DNA of 64,000 nt. Origin: Siphlonurus alternatus. Its lineage: Eukaryota; Arthropoda; Insecta; Ephemeroptera; Siphlonuridae. Position numbers and translations under genes: made by a program. Location of the stretch: assembly GCA_949825025.1 (NCBI GenBank), contig OX463780.1, forward strand, positions 37,676,979 through 37,740,978, written 5' to 3'. The notes beneath the pieces are model-generated. The model was not told where the DNA came from. It saw only the letters and a list, made by a program, of their open reading frames with translations, and did not search any database. Shown piece by piece: positions 1 through 11,105 of this stretch (the stretch's first letter is position 1; every line of letters begins with the position of its first letter).

Positions 1-235
1 CTTTTAGATTATAAAGCTAAAAAAAAAAAAATAGTATATTAAGCTTTAGTTAAATTAAGTCTGTAATCCAAGTAAGAAAGGGAAGAATTTTTTGGCGTAA
101 CGCATGGCCTGAAGGCTTATATACTGCACGGTTATCTTGAGCTCCAAGGAGCGCAGGGAGTTCCGCACAAGAGGCTTACTGCTAACATTCATCATGGTGA
201 CAAAAAACTTCATAAGTAGCTGCTGCTAGCCCTCT

Positions 236-299
<64 letters not shown>

Positions 300-1044
300 T
301 ACAAGCAAGCAAAGAACAAAAAAAAAACTTAGCAAAAATGACTTTTTTTTAACCTTTATTCTGTAGGAAGAAACTTAACAGATGAAGAAGACTCACAAAG
401 TTTTTTTTTTTATATCTCAAGAAACATCTGTTTCACCAGCTTAAAATTTAAAATAAAGAAAAATATATATTATATGAAAGAAAAGTACATGTTTTTTTAT
501 ACTTATATATATATATATATTTTTTTTTCAGACAAGATATTATTACTCCTTGTAGTACTTTGTTTCTAAGGCGTCTTACATTGCACCCTAAGAGCACAAT
601 TAGCGTAGCGTGCTTGTAATATTTGCAAGGCTAACACTTACTACACAAGAAGGACAAGTCAGTAGGTAGCTCAAATAGTTTTCTTTTATATTATATATAG
701 AGAAAAAAATGCATGTGCTTAATAGAAAAGTAGATTATTTGTTAATTAAAAAATATTTAAAAATTGTTAATATTTAAATTAATTTAATAGCTCTAAGAAG
801 TAGAAATAAAATTTACAAGAAATAACAAAGGATATTTATATTAACTGTTCACATGCTCATGCAAGAGCAGTCTGAATGTTGCTCTTGAACTTACGAAATC
901 AACTCGTTCTGTCTTTCAGTGTGTGAAGAAGTTTGCATACTTATAAGGAAATAATGGCAGCCAGGCGAGGTGGCATATATTGTGACAACTTTAAACAACT
1001 TTAAATTTTTTGTCATCGATTTCCTCGACGTACTTTTCTGATTA
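1..1044. other. AT-rich non-coding DNA
   Basis: No gene is seen here. The stretch is mostly A/T-rich, with homopolymer runs, an AT dinucleotide run near 505-520 and a CT microsatellite at 239-292 that is listed separately. It has no open frame of useful length and no convincing splice-site pair. Confidence 0.6.
239..292. repeat. (CT)n microsatellite
   Basis: About 27 uninterrupted CT units are followed by a degenerate TCTCTCG end. The same dinucleotide class (GA/CT) recurs at 14.8, 15.0, 45.0 and 60.4 kb in this window. Confidence 0.97.
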
Positions 1045-1234
1045 AAGGTGTATTTCCATGGAGCGATGTCGAGCGAGGCTTGGCGAGCCGAGAAAAGCGC
1101 ACTTGCTTCAATCTCGTATGGCGGTCATATTTATAGTGATAAAATCGCTCCCCGCAAGGCGAGGAAATCCCGAGCCTCTGATTGGCTGCGGCACGCGATT
1201 TTCTTACTTTCCCCGCTCCATGAAAAAGTACCTT
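1045..1234. mobile_element. MITE with TA target duplication (mariner-type candidate)
   Basis: The ends are imperfect inverted repeats. The left end reads AAGGTGTATTTCCATGGAGC; the reverse complement of the right end reads AAGGTACTTTTTCATGGAGC. Both are flanked by TA (1043-1044 and 1235-1236), the target duplication of Tc1/mariner-type elements. The 190-bp body is GC-richer than its surroundings and holds a GATTGGCTG word but no long reading frame. It is therefore a non-autonomous element. Open frames across it are by-products of its base composition and should not be taken as genes. Confidence 0.7.
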
Positions 1235-1937
1235 TATTAAGCGGTAGCTGCAAAAGATCTCGTTCTGCAGTGTTGTCTTCAAACGAATGGACTCTTAAAT
1301 TAATCTCTCGTACACTAACAATAAGATAACATTCATATAGTTGTGAACGACCGATAGTGCGTGCGCTATGCAGTAGCCAGAATATAGCATCTACATATTT
1401 TTCTCATTTGGTGAAGTGACGAATTGGGTAGAATACTAACTACAGACTATAATTCAATAAATTTCTTATCCCCCATTTATCAAGCAATTATTTTACGATA
1501 CGTGTGGATTATCTAAGTACAGGATATTGTTCTGATGTTCTCCTCTCCCTACTTCACTCATCAAAACAGGGGAATACTCAATAATCGAGTTTCCTGGCAA
1601 TTTGAGTTATTTTAGGACACTGAAACAAGGGTGGTATTTTGTTAATAAACTGCCAAAAGACTTAGAATAAGTGTGATTATTGCTTTCTAAGATTAATGAT
1701 GATTTGTTTACATACTGTTCGTTCCATTGATGAAGTGAAAACAGAGAAATCACCCTTAAAAGTGTGTACAAATGTATGCAGTGACGTTATTCTTTATTAT
1801 GATTAAATGGAATATGCTATAGAAGAGTTTGTACAGTAATGGTGGAAAAGACTGGGACACTGCCTGCTTGAAAAACAGAGTAGCCACCAATAATTCACTC
1901 TCTCTGCTGTGTGTCACCGCTATCTATCATTGTGGCC
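1235..1937. other. non-coding DNA upstream of a candidate exon
   Basis: Mixed AT-rich sequence without a supported gene. The last 60 bases hold a CT-rich stretch before the candidate exon at 1938-1970. Confidence 0.5.
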
Positions 1938-1970
1938 ATGCAGGTGGACTCGGAGGAGGTGGAAATGAAT
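1938..1970 (+). CDS. candidate first coding exon, 11 codons
   Basis: An ATG in a reasonable context (GTGGCCATGC) opens MQVDSEEVEMN and runs without a stop into a consensus donor, GTAAGT, at 1971-1976. The codons are GC-ending in an AT-rich setting, as in the TMEM192 exons of this window. Alternatively, CAG at 1941-1943 is a splice acceptor and this is a 27-nt internal exon. No partner exon can be assigned. The nearest + strand terminal-exon candidate (8669-8744) begins in a different phase, so at least one further exon would be needed. The protein family is not recognised. Confidence 0.28.
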
Positions 1971-3555
1971 GTAAGTCACATTACCTTAGACAGTATTGTC
2001 ATAGATAATAAGCAAAGCAAGTGGACTGATAATGCTCAATTCTACAACCATGCATGTTGCATGTCCAATCTTTTTGACCATAATTGTACATGTACTGACC
2101 TACCTGTACAAACACAGGCCATGTAACATGACTATGAGGTGGAATACTGATGTTACATCTTGTTGTTTACCCTCCAGTCTGGTTGTGAGATTAAAACACC
2201 ACCCAGAGAATCTAATTCTAACTCCAGCAAAAGAGACGCTTGTTTTCTCTCGCAATAACACAGGAAAAAAAATAAAGATAATGTTTATTTGGCTCCATAA
2301 AGTGATGTGCTTGCTATAACACTGACAGGTAGTCTTTATTTACATTCCCATGATCTTAACGTATGAAAATAAGAAAGTCAAATTTTAGGATCAATACAAC
2401 TACATGCGAGAGATCTTTTTTTTTTTCAGTGAATACAAATTTGTATAATATGTACTTATATTTAATGCTCAACTATATTAATAATGATATAATTTCAATG
2501 CACGCACATGTAGTAGAGAAATATAAATACGTATAACATGTAATGTAAAATTTGGATTATGATACTTTAGTGTAGGGTTGTTAATAAAATATGAATAAAA
2601 TAAATAAACACGATTATTTTATCATGTAAAATATTAAACTGATTTTAAATTCAAATCAATATGGTTATCATTATATATTATTATATTGGTTTAATTTTAT
2701 TTTTTTTATTGCAGCATTAAATGTACATAATAATAATGCAGCATAGCTATTCACCATGATGAAGTTGAAAACATAAAATAACGATGCAAAAGTATAAAAA
2801 AGGTAGAATCATTTTGTTGTTCGTTTTTTTTACACGATTGCCAACTGATTAATCAAATATAATTACTGCTTCGCCTCTCCTTCCTCTTTTTCATCCCACC
2901 CTCCCTCCCTTTATCAGTGTGCGCTTTTTACTTATACAAAGATTGTCAATTATAATGCCAATTAATTTTTTATTATATTATTCACAATGTCGTTATAATA
3001 CAGAAGTTTCAATTTCCTACTTTTTTATTTTTATACATTTAATATAATGTATTCATTTTATCATACTCCCAAGTCATTTTGTTATATAATATTTAAAATA
3101 TATTGCTTTAATTTACATTTTGAGATTCAATTTATACACTATGATTGCATTATTTTTTCTTATATAATTATAAAAGAACATATTGCAAGTTTCTAAAAAA
3201 TTTAAAGCTTAGTTTTAATAGAAAACTTTGCGATTGAAAAATGACTTTCGTAGTCTTTTCATTTCTATGCTCACTGCAGTCACCCCATAAGCTGCAGAGA
3301 TTTTTTTATGAAACACAAAAAATAAGCGTTAACATGATTGTACATTTTATTTTGATACTGTTTAATATAGAAAACAAAAAAATGCAAAAATACCTTATAA
3401 AGCAACTTTAATAAATTAATTGATAAGATTATATATTTTTTAATGATGAAAATACGTAGTAATGCAACTATAATGCATACCTCGATCGTGATAATATGAA
3501 CTTTACCCCTGCAATATTTGCTAGAATTATATATACATCTCCAAAACCCAAATAA
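1971..3555. other. AT-rich non-coding DNA
   Basis: No gene is seen. The sequence is 70-80% A/T by eye, with poly(T) runs. Two short frames near 2032-2319 have no splice sites or codon bias that would support a gene. Confidence 0.6.
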
Positions 3556-3875
3556 TGGAGTATTGTCCTCAATTTTTTTTATTGCAGAAATGGATAGAGG
3601 GTGAAAAGTTATGCTACCCTGATTTTTTCTCGATTTTTTAGAGCCCGGGAAGTTATATTTTTAAAAAATTATTGAAAGTCCTATTTGTGACGTCACGCGG
3701 CGTCAAGTCCTATCTTTTTCTTAAAGAGCGGCGTCTCGTGACGTCACAAAAAGAACTTTCAATAATTTTTTAAAAATAGTTCCCGGGCTCTAAAAAATCT
3801 GAAAAAAATCAGGGTAGCATAACTTTGCACCCTCTATCCATTTCTGCAATAAAAAAATTTGAGGTCAATACTCCA
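3556..3875. mobile_element. Palindromic MITE, family P, copy A
   Basis: This 320-bp element is almost entirely an inverted repeat. TGGAGTATTG opens the left end and CAATACTCCA closes the right, and the arms mirror each other to a short asymmetric centre (AAGTCCTATCTTTTTCTTAA). Each arm carries a full CRE palindrome TGACGTCA (3688-3695 and 3739-3746) and a CCCGGG site. There is no reading frame, so it is a fold-back non-autonomous element. No clear direct target duplication is seen. Copy C (5831-6144) has the same centre orientation; copy B (3890-4199) is inverted. Confidence 0.88.
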
Positions 3876-3889
3876 CTGTGGATTTGTAA

Positions 3890-4199
3890 TGGAGTATTGA
3901 CCTTTTTTATTGCAGAAATGGATAGAGCGTACAAAGTTATGCTACCCTGATTTTTTTCAGGTTTTTTAGAGCCCGAGAACAATTTTTAAAAAATTATTGA
4001 AAGTTCTTTTTATGACGTCACGAGACGCCGCTCCTTTAGAAAAAGATAGGACTTACCGCCGCGTGACGTCACAAAAATGACTTTCAATAATTTTTTAAAA
4101 ATAGTTCCCGGGCTCAAAAAAATCTGAAAAAAATCAGGGTAGCATAGCTTTGCACGCTCTATCCATTTCTGCAATAAAAAATTTGAGGTCAATACTCCA
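3890..4199. mobile_element. Palindromic MITE, family P, copy B (inverted)
   Basis: A second 310-bp copy starts only 14 bp after copy A, with its asymmetric centre in the opposite orientation. It has the same TGGAGTATTGACC end, internal TGACGTCA sites and CCCGGGCTC arm segment. A - strand frame of 60 codons across it (4010-4192) is an artefact of the repeat. The A/B pair makes a compound palindrome of about 640 bp. Confidence 0.88.
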
Positions 4200-5440
4200 T
4201 TTTGGGAGAGGTATACAGTCCAAATCTATCTTCAAAACGTTTTAGTTCACCATGTCCCCATAAGTTGCGTGACGTCGCCCCCAATCAGTGCAGGGGTCAA
4301 TTTAATAATGTCCCCAGGCGTATACAGACAATTTAAAATGCAAGCTAATTGATTTTAAGTTCTATAATATTTATAGCATAGCTATGTTCAACAATGATGG
4401 AGTCGTATATAGTTTAATTATAAACTCATGAACGTGCGTTGATAACTTATAACATGTATTCGAATCATTGCAATGACTTGTCGATTGATGTTAATAGAAA
4501 ATATATATCAGAAATGGTGGAAGTATTGAGAATGTTTAGATAGATATATGATTTTTTTTTTTTTTTATATGATGACACTTATTTTAGCTTTTTACTTCAA
4601 AAACACATCTTATTTCTTGCTCACTCAAATTGAGGATTGAATGAAGACAATATTTCTAATATTTTATGCTTAAGAAGAAGGAAAAAATACGTATTCTCGT
4701 CTTTCCCCCTCTTTTTTCTCTAAAATGGTGCAAAAAAAGAGGACGAAAGACGAGAGGAGAGCTTAATAACGAAGAAAAGAAGAAAATATGAAATTTATTT
4801 TAACTCGGGAATGTTCCATGCAAAAATATTTGTAGTTGTTCTGGAAAGATAAACTACTTCGAACTAATTTTTTTCCTCTTTAAGTCGGACATCTCTGATA
4901 CTTCCCTTCCTGTGGCTGCAGTGAGTTCTTGAGATCCGGAAAAAGAAGATGTGTGTCAGATCAATACCAAGCTGCAAGGTGACCATCAAATTTGTCGTCA
5001 AAACGTTGATACTGCATTAGTAACACCGGAGAAATAAAAGAAAAGAAGATAATGGGTTTTGAAAGGTGTATGCTTTTGTGAATCATGTGATTAAGCAAGA
5101 TAGGATTTCAGAGGGAATTGGGGGCGGTACCCAATCCCGCAATGTTATTTATCAGAATTTAAGGGGGAAAGACGACGGGGTGCAACACCTACAATGTATT
5201 TTAAGACCCCTTATGGATTTTTTACTTTAAAAAAAACAGAGCATACTTTTTTCCATTATTTTATATTATCTTTAAAAAGTTTAAAGAAATAAAAATATTT
5301 GTATTCTTTTTATTGCTTAATAATTGCATAATTTTATCATAGATTTGATCAACCTGAGTTTCCATCTCCTGCTATGATAGTATACATATGCATAATAATC
5401 CTGCACTTGAAAAAAGAATCGTAAATTATAAATAAATATT
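4200..5440. other. AT-rich non-coding DNA
   Basis: No gene is seen. A purine/pyrimidine-rich patch lies near 4680-4770, where CGTCTTTCCCC is mirrored further on by GACGAAAGACGAGAGG. A GC-richer segment near 5110-5210 has no open frame of note. Confidence 0.55.
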
Positions 5441-5580
5441 TGGGTTCGATTCACAAAGCAGTTAGCCAGGTTTCTAACCATGTTTAGATGAACCACGTTT
5501 AACTAGGTGGTTTAACACATAAAACAGGTATACTTAAACGTGGTTAAAAACCTGGCTAACTGCTTCGTGAATCACACCCA
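5441..5580. mobile_element. MITE with TATT target duplication
   Basis: This is a 140-bp element with long imperfect terminal inverted repeats. The left end reads TGGGTTCGATTCACAAAGCA and the reverse-complemented right end TGGGTGTGATTCACGAAGCA; both continue with GTTAGCCAGGTTT. TATT flanks both sides (5437-5440 and 5581-5584) and is the likely target duplication. There is no coding capacity. The GGTTCGATTC word resembles a tRNA B box, but no cloverleaf surrounds it. Confidence 0.8.
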
Positions 5581-5830
5581 TATTAATTGCTTTCTAGTTT
5601 AACAAGTTGTTCGCTTACCTATGATTAAGGCCATGAAACTGACAATGAGATATCACCTTAGTCCACGAATTCATCGAGTTGCACATACCTCTTTTTTGTC
5701 ATGATTTTTTAATATTTTTACAAAATATAACTAACAGTCGTATATAAACAATACGACTAAAAATTGTTTAATACTGAATCTAAAAACAATTATTTTGTAA
5801 GAAAATAGTTTTAAGATGTTATGTAGACAA

Positions 5831-6144
5831 TGGAGTATTGACCTCAATTTTTTTATTGTAGAAATGAATAGAGGGTGCAAAGTTGTGTTACCCTGATTTT
5901 TTTCAGATTTTTTAGAGCCCGGGAAGTATTTTAAAAAAATTATTGAAAGTCCTTTTTGTGACGTCACGCGGCGGCAAGTCCTATCTTTTTCTTAAGGAGC
6001 GGCGTCTCGTGACGTCACAAAAAGGACTTTCAATCATTTTTTAAAAATACTTCCCGGGCTCTAAAAATCTGAAAAAAATCAGGATAGCATAACTTTGCAC
6101 CCTCTATCCATTTCTGCAATACAAAAACTGAGGTCAATACTCCA
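5831..6144. mobile_element. Palindromic MITE, family P, copy C
   Basis: This 314-bp copy has the same orientation as copy A: TGGAGTATTGACC left end, GGTCAATACTCCA right end, two TGACGTCA palindromes and two CCCGGG sites. Divergence from copy A is only a few substitutions by eye. A - strand frame at 5731-5967 crosses its left half and is not a gene. Confidence 0.88.
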
Positions 6145-8668
6145 TTAAAACTCAAATTTTACAAGCATTTTAAGCATACTTTTTATCTATCTTGTTTTTT
6201 ATTTATTTCTTATTTCTTGAGTAAAATATTGGAAAAATATTTTATTTCATACACTTTTTTATTTTGTTGAAGATATATTTCATACATTCCATTACTTCTT
6301 TTATTATAAACTTCCTAGCATATTGAAATGATAACATTTTCTGCCTTTAAAGATTTTTGTTTTATTATTATTATTATTTTTTTTTTGCAATATCTATTTA
6401 AGTCTGTTATATTTATTGACGAGGCGGGAGGGTGTGATTTTGTGACGTAAAGTTGGCACGTGCATGTACCCTTTCACAAAAACGCAATACAAAGCACTCT
6501 ATCTACGCAGTGGAGCCATGTCATGATGTGATGTATGCTAATTTGATTTTTTAACATTAGATAAAAACAAAATTTATTATTATAATAAAATTCAGAAGTC
6601 AGAAGTAAAATAGTAAATAAAACAGATTTCGTCGTTGTCAAGTTCTCTCAGACAACAATAATGATTATTTAAAATAGGTCTATATAAAATTTATTATTAT
6701 TAGTCACCATCTTCTTTTTATATTTCCCTCTATTAAAAATATTTCCAGTATTGTCAAAAGTGGCTTTCCACTTTCATTGCAAAACAATGTTACTACATTA
6801 ATGGGATTTTGGATATATTTGTTAATAGAATACACACTTTTCCCATCATAAATGTTTATTTGCACGCTTGTACGCCATGTTTTGTAACAAATTCTGTAGC
6901 AAAACACAGCTAAATATTTATTATGTGTAGTCCAAAATTGCATGTTTCCCATAAAAGTTTGCAAACATGCTATATATAACCACAAAGATTAAAGACTACA
7001 ATTGTTTTGTGAATTTTTTTATTCAGTTTCAACGTTTTTGCTATCAAAATATTCAGTTTCAGTTTAAAGGGTTTTTACTATCAAAATTCACATTACATTT
7101 TTCACAATATGGGTAGGATACAATTAAGTATCAAAACACCCTCTTTACCCTATTTAATTAAAATAAAAGCAATTAATGCTCTTCAAACTACTTTTTGAAT
7201 ATTATAAAGACACGTATACATATTAAAATAATAAAAAATTACAAAATGCACTGTAATATAAAAAAGAAAAAATAATGAATATAAAACTAAGATTATAAAT
7301 TGATTCTTATATTGTGTAAAATAGTTCAGTCTTTTCAAACCAGTCTTAATTGATTTCTTGCAAATAAAAATGTTATTATAATTATACCACTTTTCACAAG
7401 GAAGATCATGGGATTTGACACTGAGATGACACTTTATAGGATTATAAAATATTTGAACACATTATTATTATTGCAATTACAATGTGCTCCTTGAAGTTAT
7501 GCAACATGTAAGATACGAATGTCATACTGGTTGCATATCCCCAAGGTGTAAAGATTTATGACCGTCTGCCACTTCAGTTTTATATAATAATAATAAGTAT
7601 CTTGAACCTTGAATATTAAATTTTAAATTACAATAACTGAATGTAGTAAAACATAATAAAAAGCATTAAACAGTATAAAACTAACAATGTTGAAAACACT
7701 TATTTATGAATCTTTACGTTATCAAATTACAATATGATTATCACGTTAGACTCGTTAGAGGCTTTTAAAATGGTTATTATTCAGGTAAACTTTATGACAT
7801 ATCAAACGTTATTCTTGCTAGATTTAAAGAAGCTGTAGCTCTTATTTAATAGACAAGACGATGCAGATTTGCGGAGATTTAACACTAAGTCTATTCACTT
7901 TTTTATTTCACCTCCATAATACAACGCCTAAAAACAGAGTAGAAGAGCAGACGTAACATTCCTGTTATCTTGAGGTGTACTTCTGTCACTATTTATGTTT
8001 TATTCTCTTGCAATGTGTCTGTTACTTTTTGTGTCATATTTCAATGCAAGACAGTTCATATAATACAATTGCACGTTCACTAAGGGTTTCTATAATAATG
8101 TCTGGATGTCGGCCAAGTGTATACAGATTTTTTGCTACATTTCGCGTTTATATCAGAGTTTACGACTGTCATCTGTATTTTTTTTTTTACTTATATTCTA
8201 TTAAGAATAACTTTGGTTTAACGTTGTTCAATTAGGAGTTAATTTAACAATTATTAAAGTATATATCTGGTGTAAGCCACAAGTGCAACAAATATGATTT
8301 TATTTAATTTGTTTGTAAAATAAGACAAATATATTATTATAGGTGGCATGATGCTTTATTTTACTGTACATGTTTTTAGAATTCTCGTAAAGAATCCTAT
8401 TGTAATTTACACTTATTTAGTTAAATATTTTCATCATTTCAAGTTTTATTTTTCAATTTCATATCTTATAATTATAATATATATTTTATATTGTAAAAAC
8501 ATGAGAATTTCTTCTAATAATTATGTTTTATTTATATAAATATATCAAATTTTGTTGAAAATTTCTACTTAAAAACACAATAGTTTTTTTTTCTTATAAG
8601 GTGGTATTTTTTTCTAAATCATTGTATCCAAAGTGTTTACTTAAACTCTCTTGCTTGCTTTTGAATAG
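6145..8668. other. AT-rich non-coding DNA
   Basis: About 2.5 kb with no gene that I can support. A - strand frame of 93 codons (6704-6985) and a + strand frame of 86 codons (7975-8235) exist. Both have AT-driven composition rich in Phe, Ile, Tyr and Asn, no splice framework and no recognisable motif. Confidence 0.55.
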
Positions 8669-8744
8669 GTCTGAGAAGAAGACGTTGTCTCTAAGGAATA
8701 AATCCTTTTTAGACGAAGCAAAGAGTGCGAGGCCTCAGCGATGA
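8669..8744 (+). CDS. candidate terminal exon, + strand
   Basis: A TTTTGAATAG acceptor-like edge is followed by one base and then 24 sense codons (start SEKKTLSLRN, end SARPQR) closed by TGA at 8742-8744. Composition shifts from AT-rich to GC-richer at the edge, as for real exons here. It could be the last exon of the gene opened at 1938 if intermediate exons exist. It slightly overlaps a - strand candidate (8735-8838); at most one is likely to be real. No family is recognised. Confidence 0.25.
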
Positions 8745-8838
8745 TGGATACCGGTCGTTGCAGCGTCCGTGGCCGCTAACTCGAGACATGAGGGCGACTC
8801 GTACTGGCTCACCCAACCGTAAAAGACGCCGCTGTCGT
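8735..8838 (-). other. candidate terminal exon, - strand (GC-rich islet)
   Basis: Read on the - strand, GGAAAG gives an acceptor-like edge. Two bases and 33 sense codons follow (start DSGVFYGWVSQ, end TTGIHHR), closed by TGA at 8737-8735. Third positions are GC-rich. There is no donor and no recognised motif. The islet is also partly open on the + strand, which weakens the case. Confidence 0.2.
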
Positions 8839-10157
8839 CTTTCCAGCAAATAGCATTAGCATTTTGTTTACAACCAACACAGAGTTAAACTAAAGCAAAG
8901 CGAGTGAGAGGCCAAAGTGCTGGGTATTCTAACAGATGTTCTTTATCGATTTTTTAGTAGTAAGAAACAAAAGAACATTGCTTTAGATTATGCATTTATT
9001 TTATCATTCATTCATAATTCTAATACAAGAAATAAAACTAAAAAATACTTAATATATTTTTTATTTGTAAAATAGAAAATTAATTATAACATAAATTTAT
9101 AATACAAAAATTGACTGTTTTTTTTGTAATTGAGATTATACAAAGAGGGGGGGGGTAATTTCACTTTTGGTTATTTCCAGCGTTATGCCAATTATTTTCA
9201 ATTCGTATCAATTTACATATTTTATAATACAATTCTGTGTACCACACACCCTTGTAAGTTTCCGTCACAATTTTTTGAAAAAGTCATCTCAATACAACCA
9301 AGGAAAAATTGTGTGCAGTAATTAAAAAAAATAAGTAATTTTATTCACCTTTTGGTACACAAGTTTCTACAGTGATATAAACATGGATAGCAGCTCAATT
9401 TGCAAAGTATTTAGATCTCAAAATCTAAAAAACTTTGAAAAAAGTTATTTACCTGAAATATAATTAAAATATTACGAATTTCATATTAAGAAAGATATTT
9501 GGTTATAACTACACCCTTCTTAATTTTTAAAACTTTTTGTGAGGTAAAATAATTTTAACAGTATCAAAATTACAATCAAGATAAGAAAGGTCTGTAAAAA
9601 AGCTGAAAGAATAAAAATACCCCCTCCCCTTTCTCCTCATCTCATTCTTTCCCCCTTCCCTCTTATTCTCTCTTTCTTTAAAGTAGCCGTAAATGTAAAT
9701 TCTTTATATAAAAAAAAAACTGTAGGAAGAAATCTTAAAATTTTCTTCATGAAGAAAATGATCTCATTTTGATGGTCTATATGGCTTTTGGTTGGGAATA
9801 ATGCAAATCCAGCTTTTGCCTTTATGTGAAGAGTCTTTAAGTTTAAGAAAGAAAAGTCTTGATTACGATCCTTTTATCATGTCTTTAGTACGTAGAGCAA
9901 GTAAGCATATAGCTTTGATGGTAAAAAGTTTCTTTCAGAGTGGGTTTATCAGCAAGCCAAGGATTATTATCTTCACTGCGGCTGATGGCGTTGTTGCAGA
10001 CTATCAGAGTGTGTCAGGTGAGGCAACATTGACAAAATAAGCTTCACTTCTTGACGGAAAAAAAATGACAAACTCGTCACTAAATTGCTTTCAAGATCGC
10101 AAAAAATATATTTCATATATCTTGGACTTTATTTGTTGAAAAGGCTATCAAAATTTT
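8839..10157. other. AT-rich non-coding DNA
   Basis: No gene is seen. There is a G run at 9149-9156 and a C/T-rich stretch near 9620-9680. A frame at 9792-10040 (82 codons, + strand) has some non-AT-driven codons (start MGIMQIQLLPL) but no splice support and no recognisable domain. Confidence 0.5.
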
Positions 10158-10290
10158 GATGCGATTCAAGAAGGAGATAACCAGATATCCCTGAAGCTCT
10201 TTCGCTAACCGCGTGTTATTCCGATGTAATGACACTAACGTGGCTACAAACCTGAATATCTTTTTAATTTTCTCCTTCGTGAATCGTGTC
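10158..10290. mobile_element. MITE-like inverted-repeat element
   Basis: The left end reads GATGCGATTCAAGAAGGAGA. The reverse complement of the right end reads GACACGATTCACGAAGGAGA. The inner parts also pair loosely (ATCCCTGAAGC against ATATTCAGG). The GATTCAC-AAG core resembles the ends of the 5441-5580 element, so the two may belong to one superfamily. There is no coding frame. It is about 133 bp and older-looking than the other elements. Confidence 0.45.
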
Positions 10291-10741
10291 TTTTTAATCG
10301 TATCATATTTTCGTTTTTCAGCTGAGTTGAAACACTTAAAAATAATTTTCTTCGTAAATATAAGCCTTCAGATGATCAAATAATAATCATATTTTCTTTG
10401 TGCTACCTGTACAGATAATTCATTTGATTATCTATTGTGCATTTACGAACAGACCTGCTGTAAAAGGTTTCTTTGTTTTAAATAAGTCAAAGATCCTAAA
10501 CAATAAACTTTGAAGCTTTTGTAATTGGAGATAAAAAAAAGATGTGTATAAATTTGTATACAGGGTTTGCATTTGTAAATGACAAATATTGAAAAATTTT
10601 ACTGGTTACTGGATATTTATTTATTTATAAGTAAGGAGAAGGGGATTACGTGAATGAAATATAACTTTCATTTTATTCTATGATGGACCATATTTTAACT
10701 TAAAATAACGCGAGTAAAGAGAAAAATATTCTATATAATTA

Positions 10742-10880
10742 TCAGTAGCCAGGCATGAAGGTCACAGAAGGTACTCGATGTCCGCATGGCACATCATGAC
10801 AGAGTAGGAGGTTACTGTGTACGGGATCAGCGTGGAGCTCGTTACCGTCGTCTACCATCGGACAATCTCCTTCCCTTTCT
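10742..10880 (-). other. GC-rich islet with candidate - strand terminal exon
   Basis: On the - strand, GTTGCTAG makes an acceptor-like edge. One base and 45 sense codons follow (start EREGDCPMVDD, end VTFMPGY), then TGA at 10744-10742. It lies in a 370-bp GC-richer patch that also holds the next candidate (10966-11105). It could equally be a conserved regulatory element; no domain is recognised. Confidence 0.2.
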
Positions 10881-10965
10881 CTAGCAACGCGTTACGAGAG
10901 GGAAAGAAAAAAATGTTTGCCTCATCGTTGGTGGCACTTAATTAAGCTCCTTATCTGCTACATCA

Positions 10966-11105
10966 TCAGCAGTAGTAGCGTCCGCTTGCAGCCTCGCAGT
11001 AACGAGGCGACGCTCTTGAAGCTTCTCTCATGCGAGCAATCACGTCAGCCGCCGAGCTGCTAGCCACATCATCGTGCCACCCCACGTCGTGACCCTGCGT
11101 GACCT
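10966..11105 (-). other. GC-rich islet with candidate - strand terminal exon
   Basis: On the - strand, TTTCTTGGAGTCAG resembles an acceptor. Two bases and 45 sense codons follow (start VTQGHDVGWHDD, end CEAASGRYYC), closed by TGA at 10968-10966. The codons are GC-ending and composition drops sharply outside. There is no recognised domain and no downstream donor. The 83-codon frame at 11040-11291 is another frame of the same islet. Confidence 0.25.

Noticed and set aside
5441..5452. GGTTCGATTC resembling a tRNA B box
   Set aside because: It lies in the terminal repeat of a MITE and no A box or cloverleaf is present at a tRNA distance.
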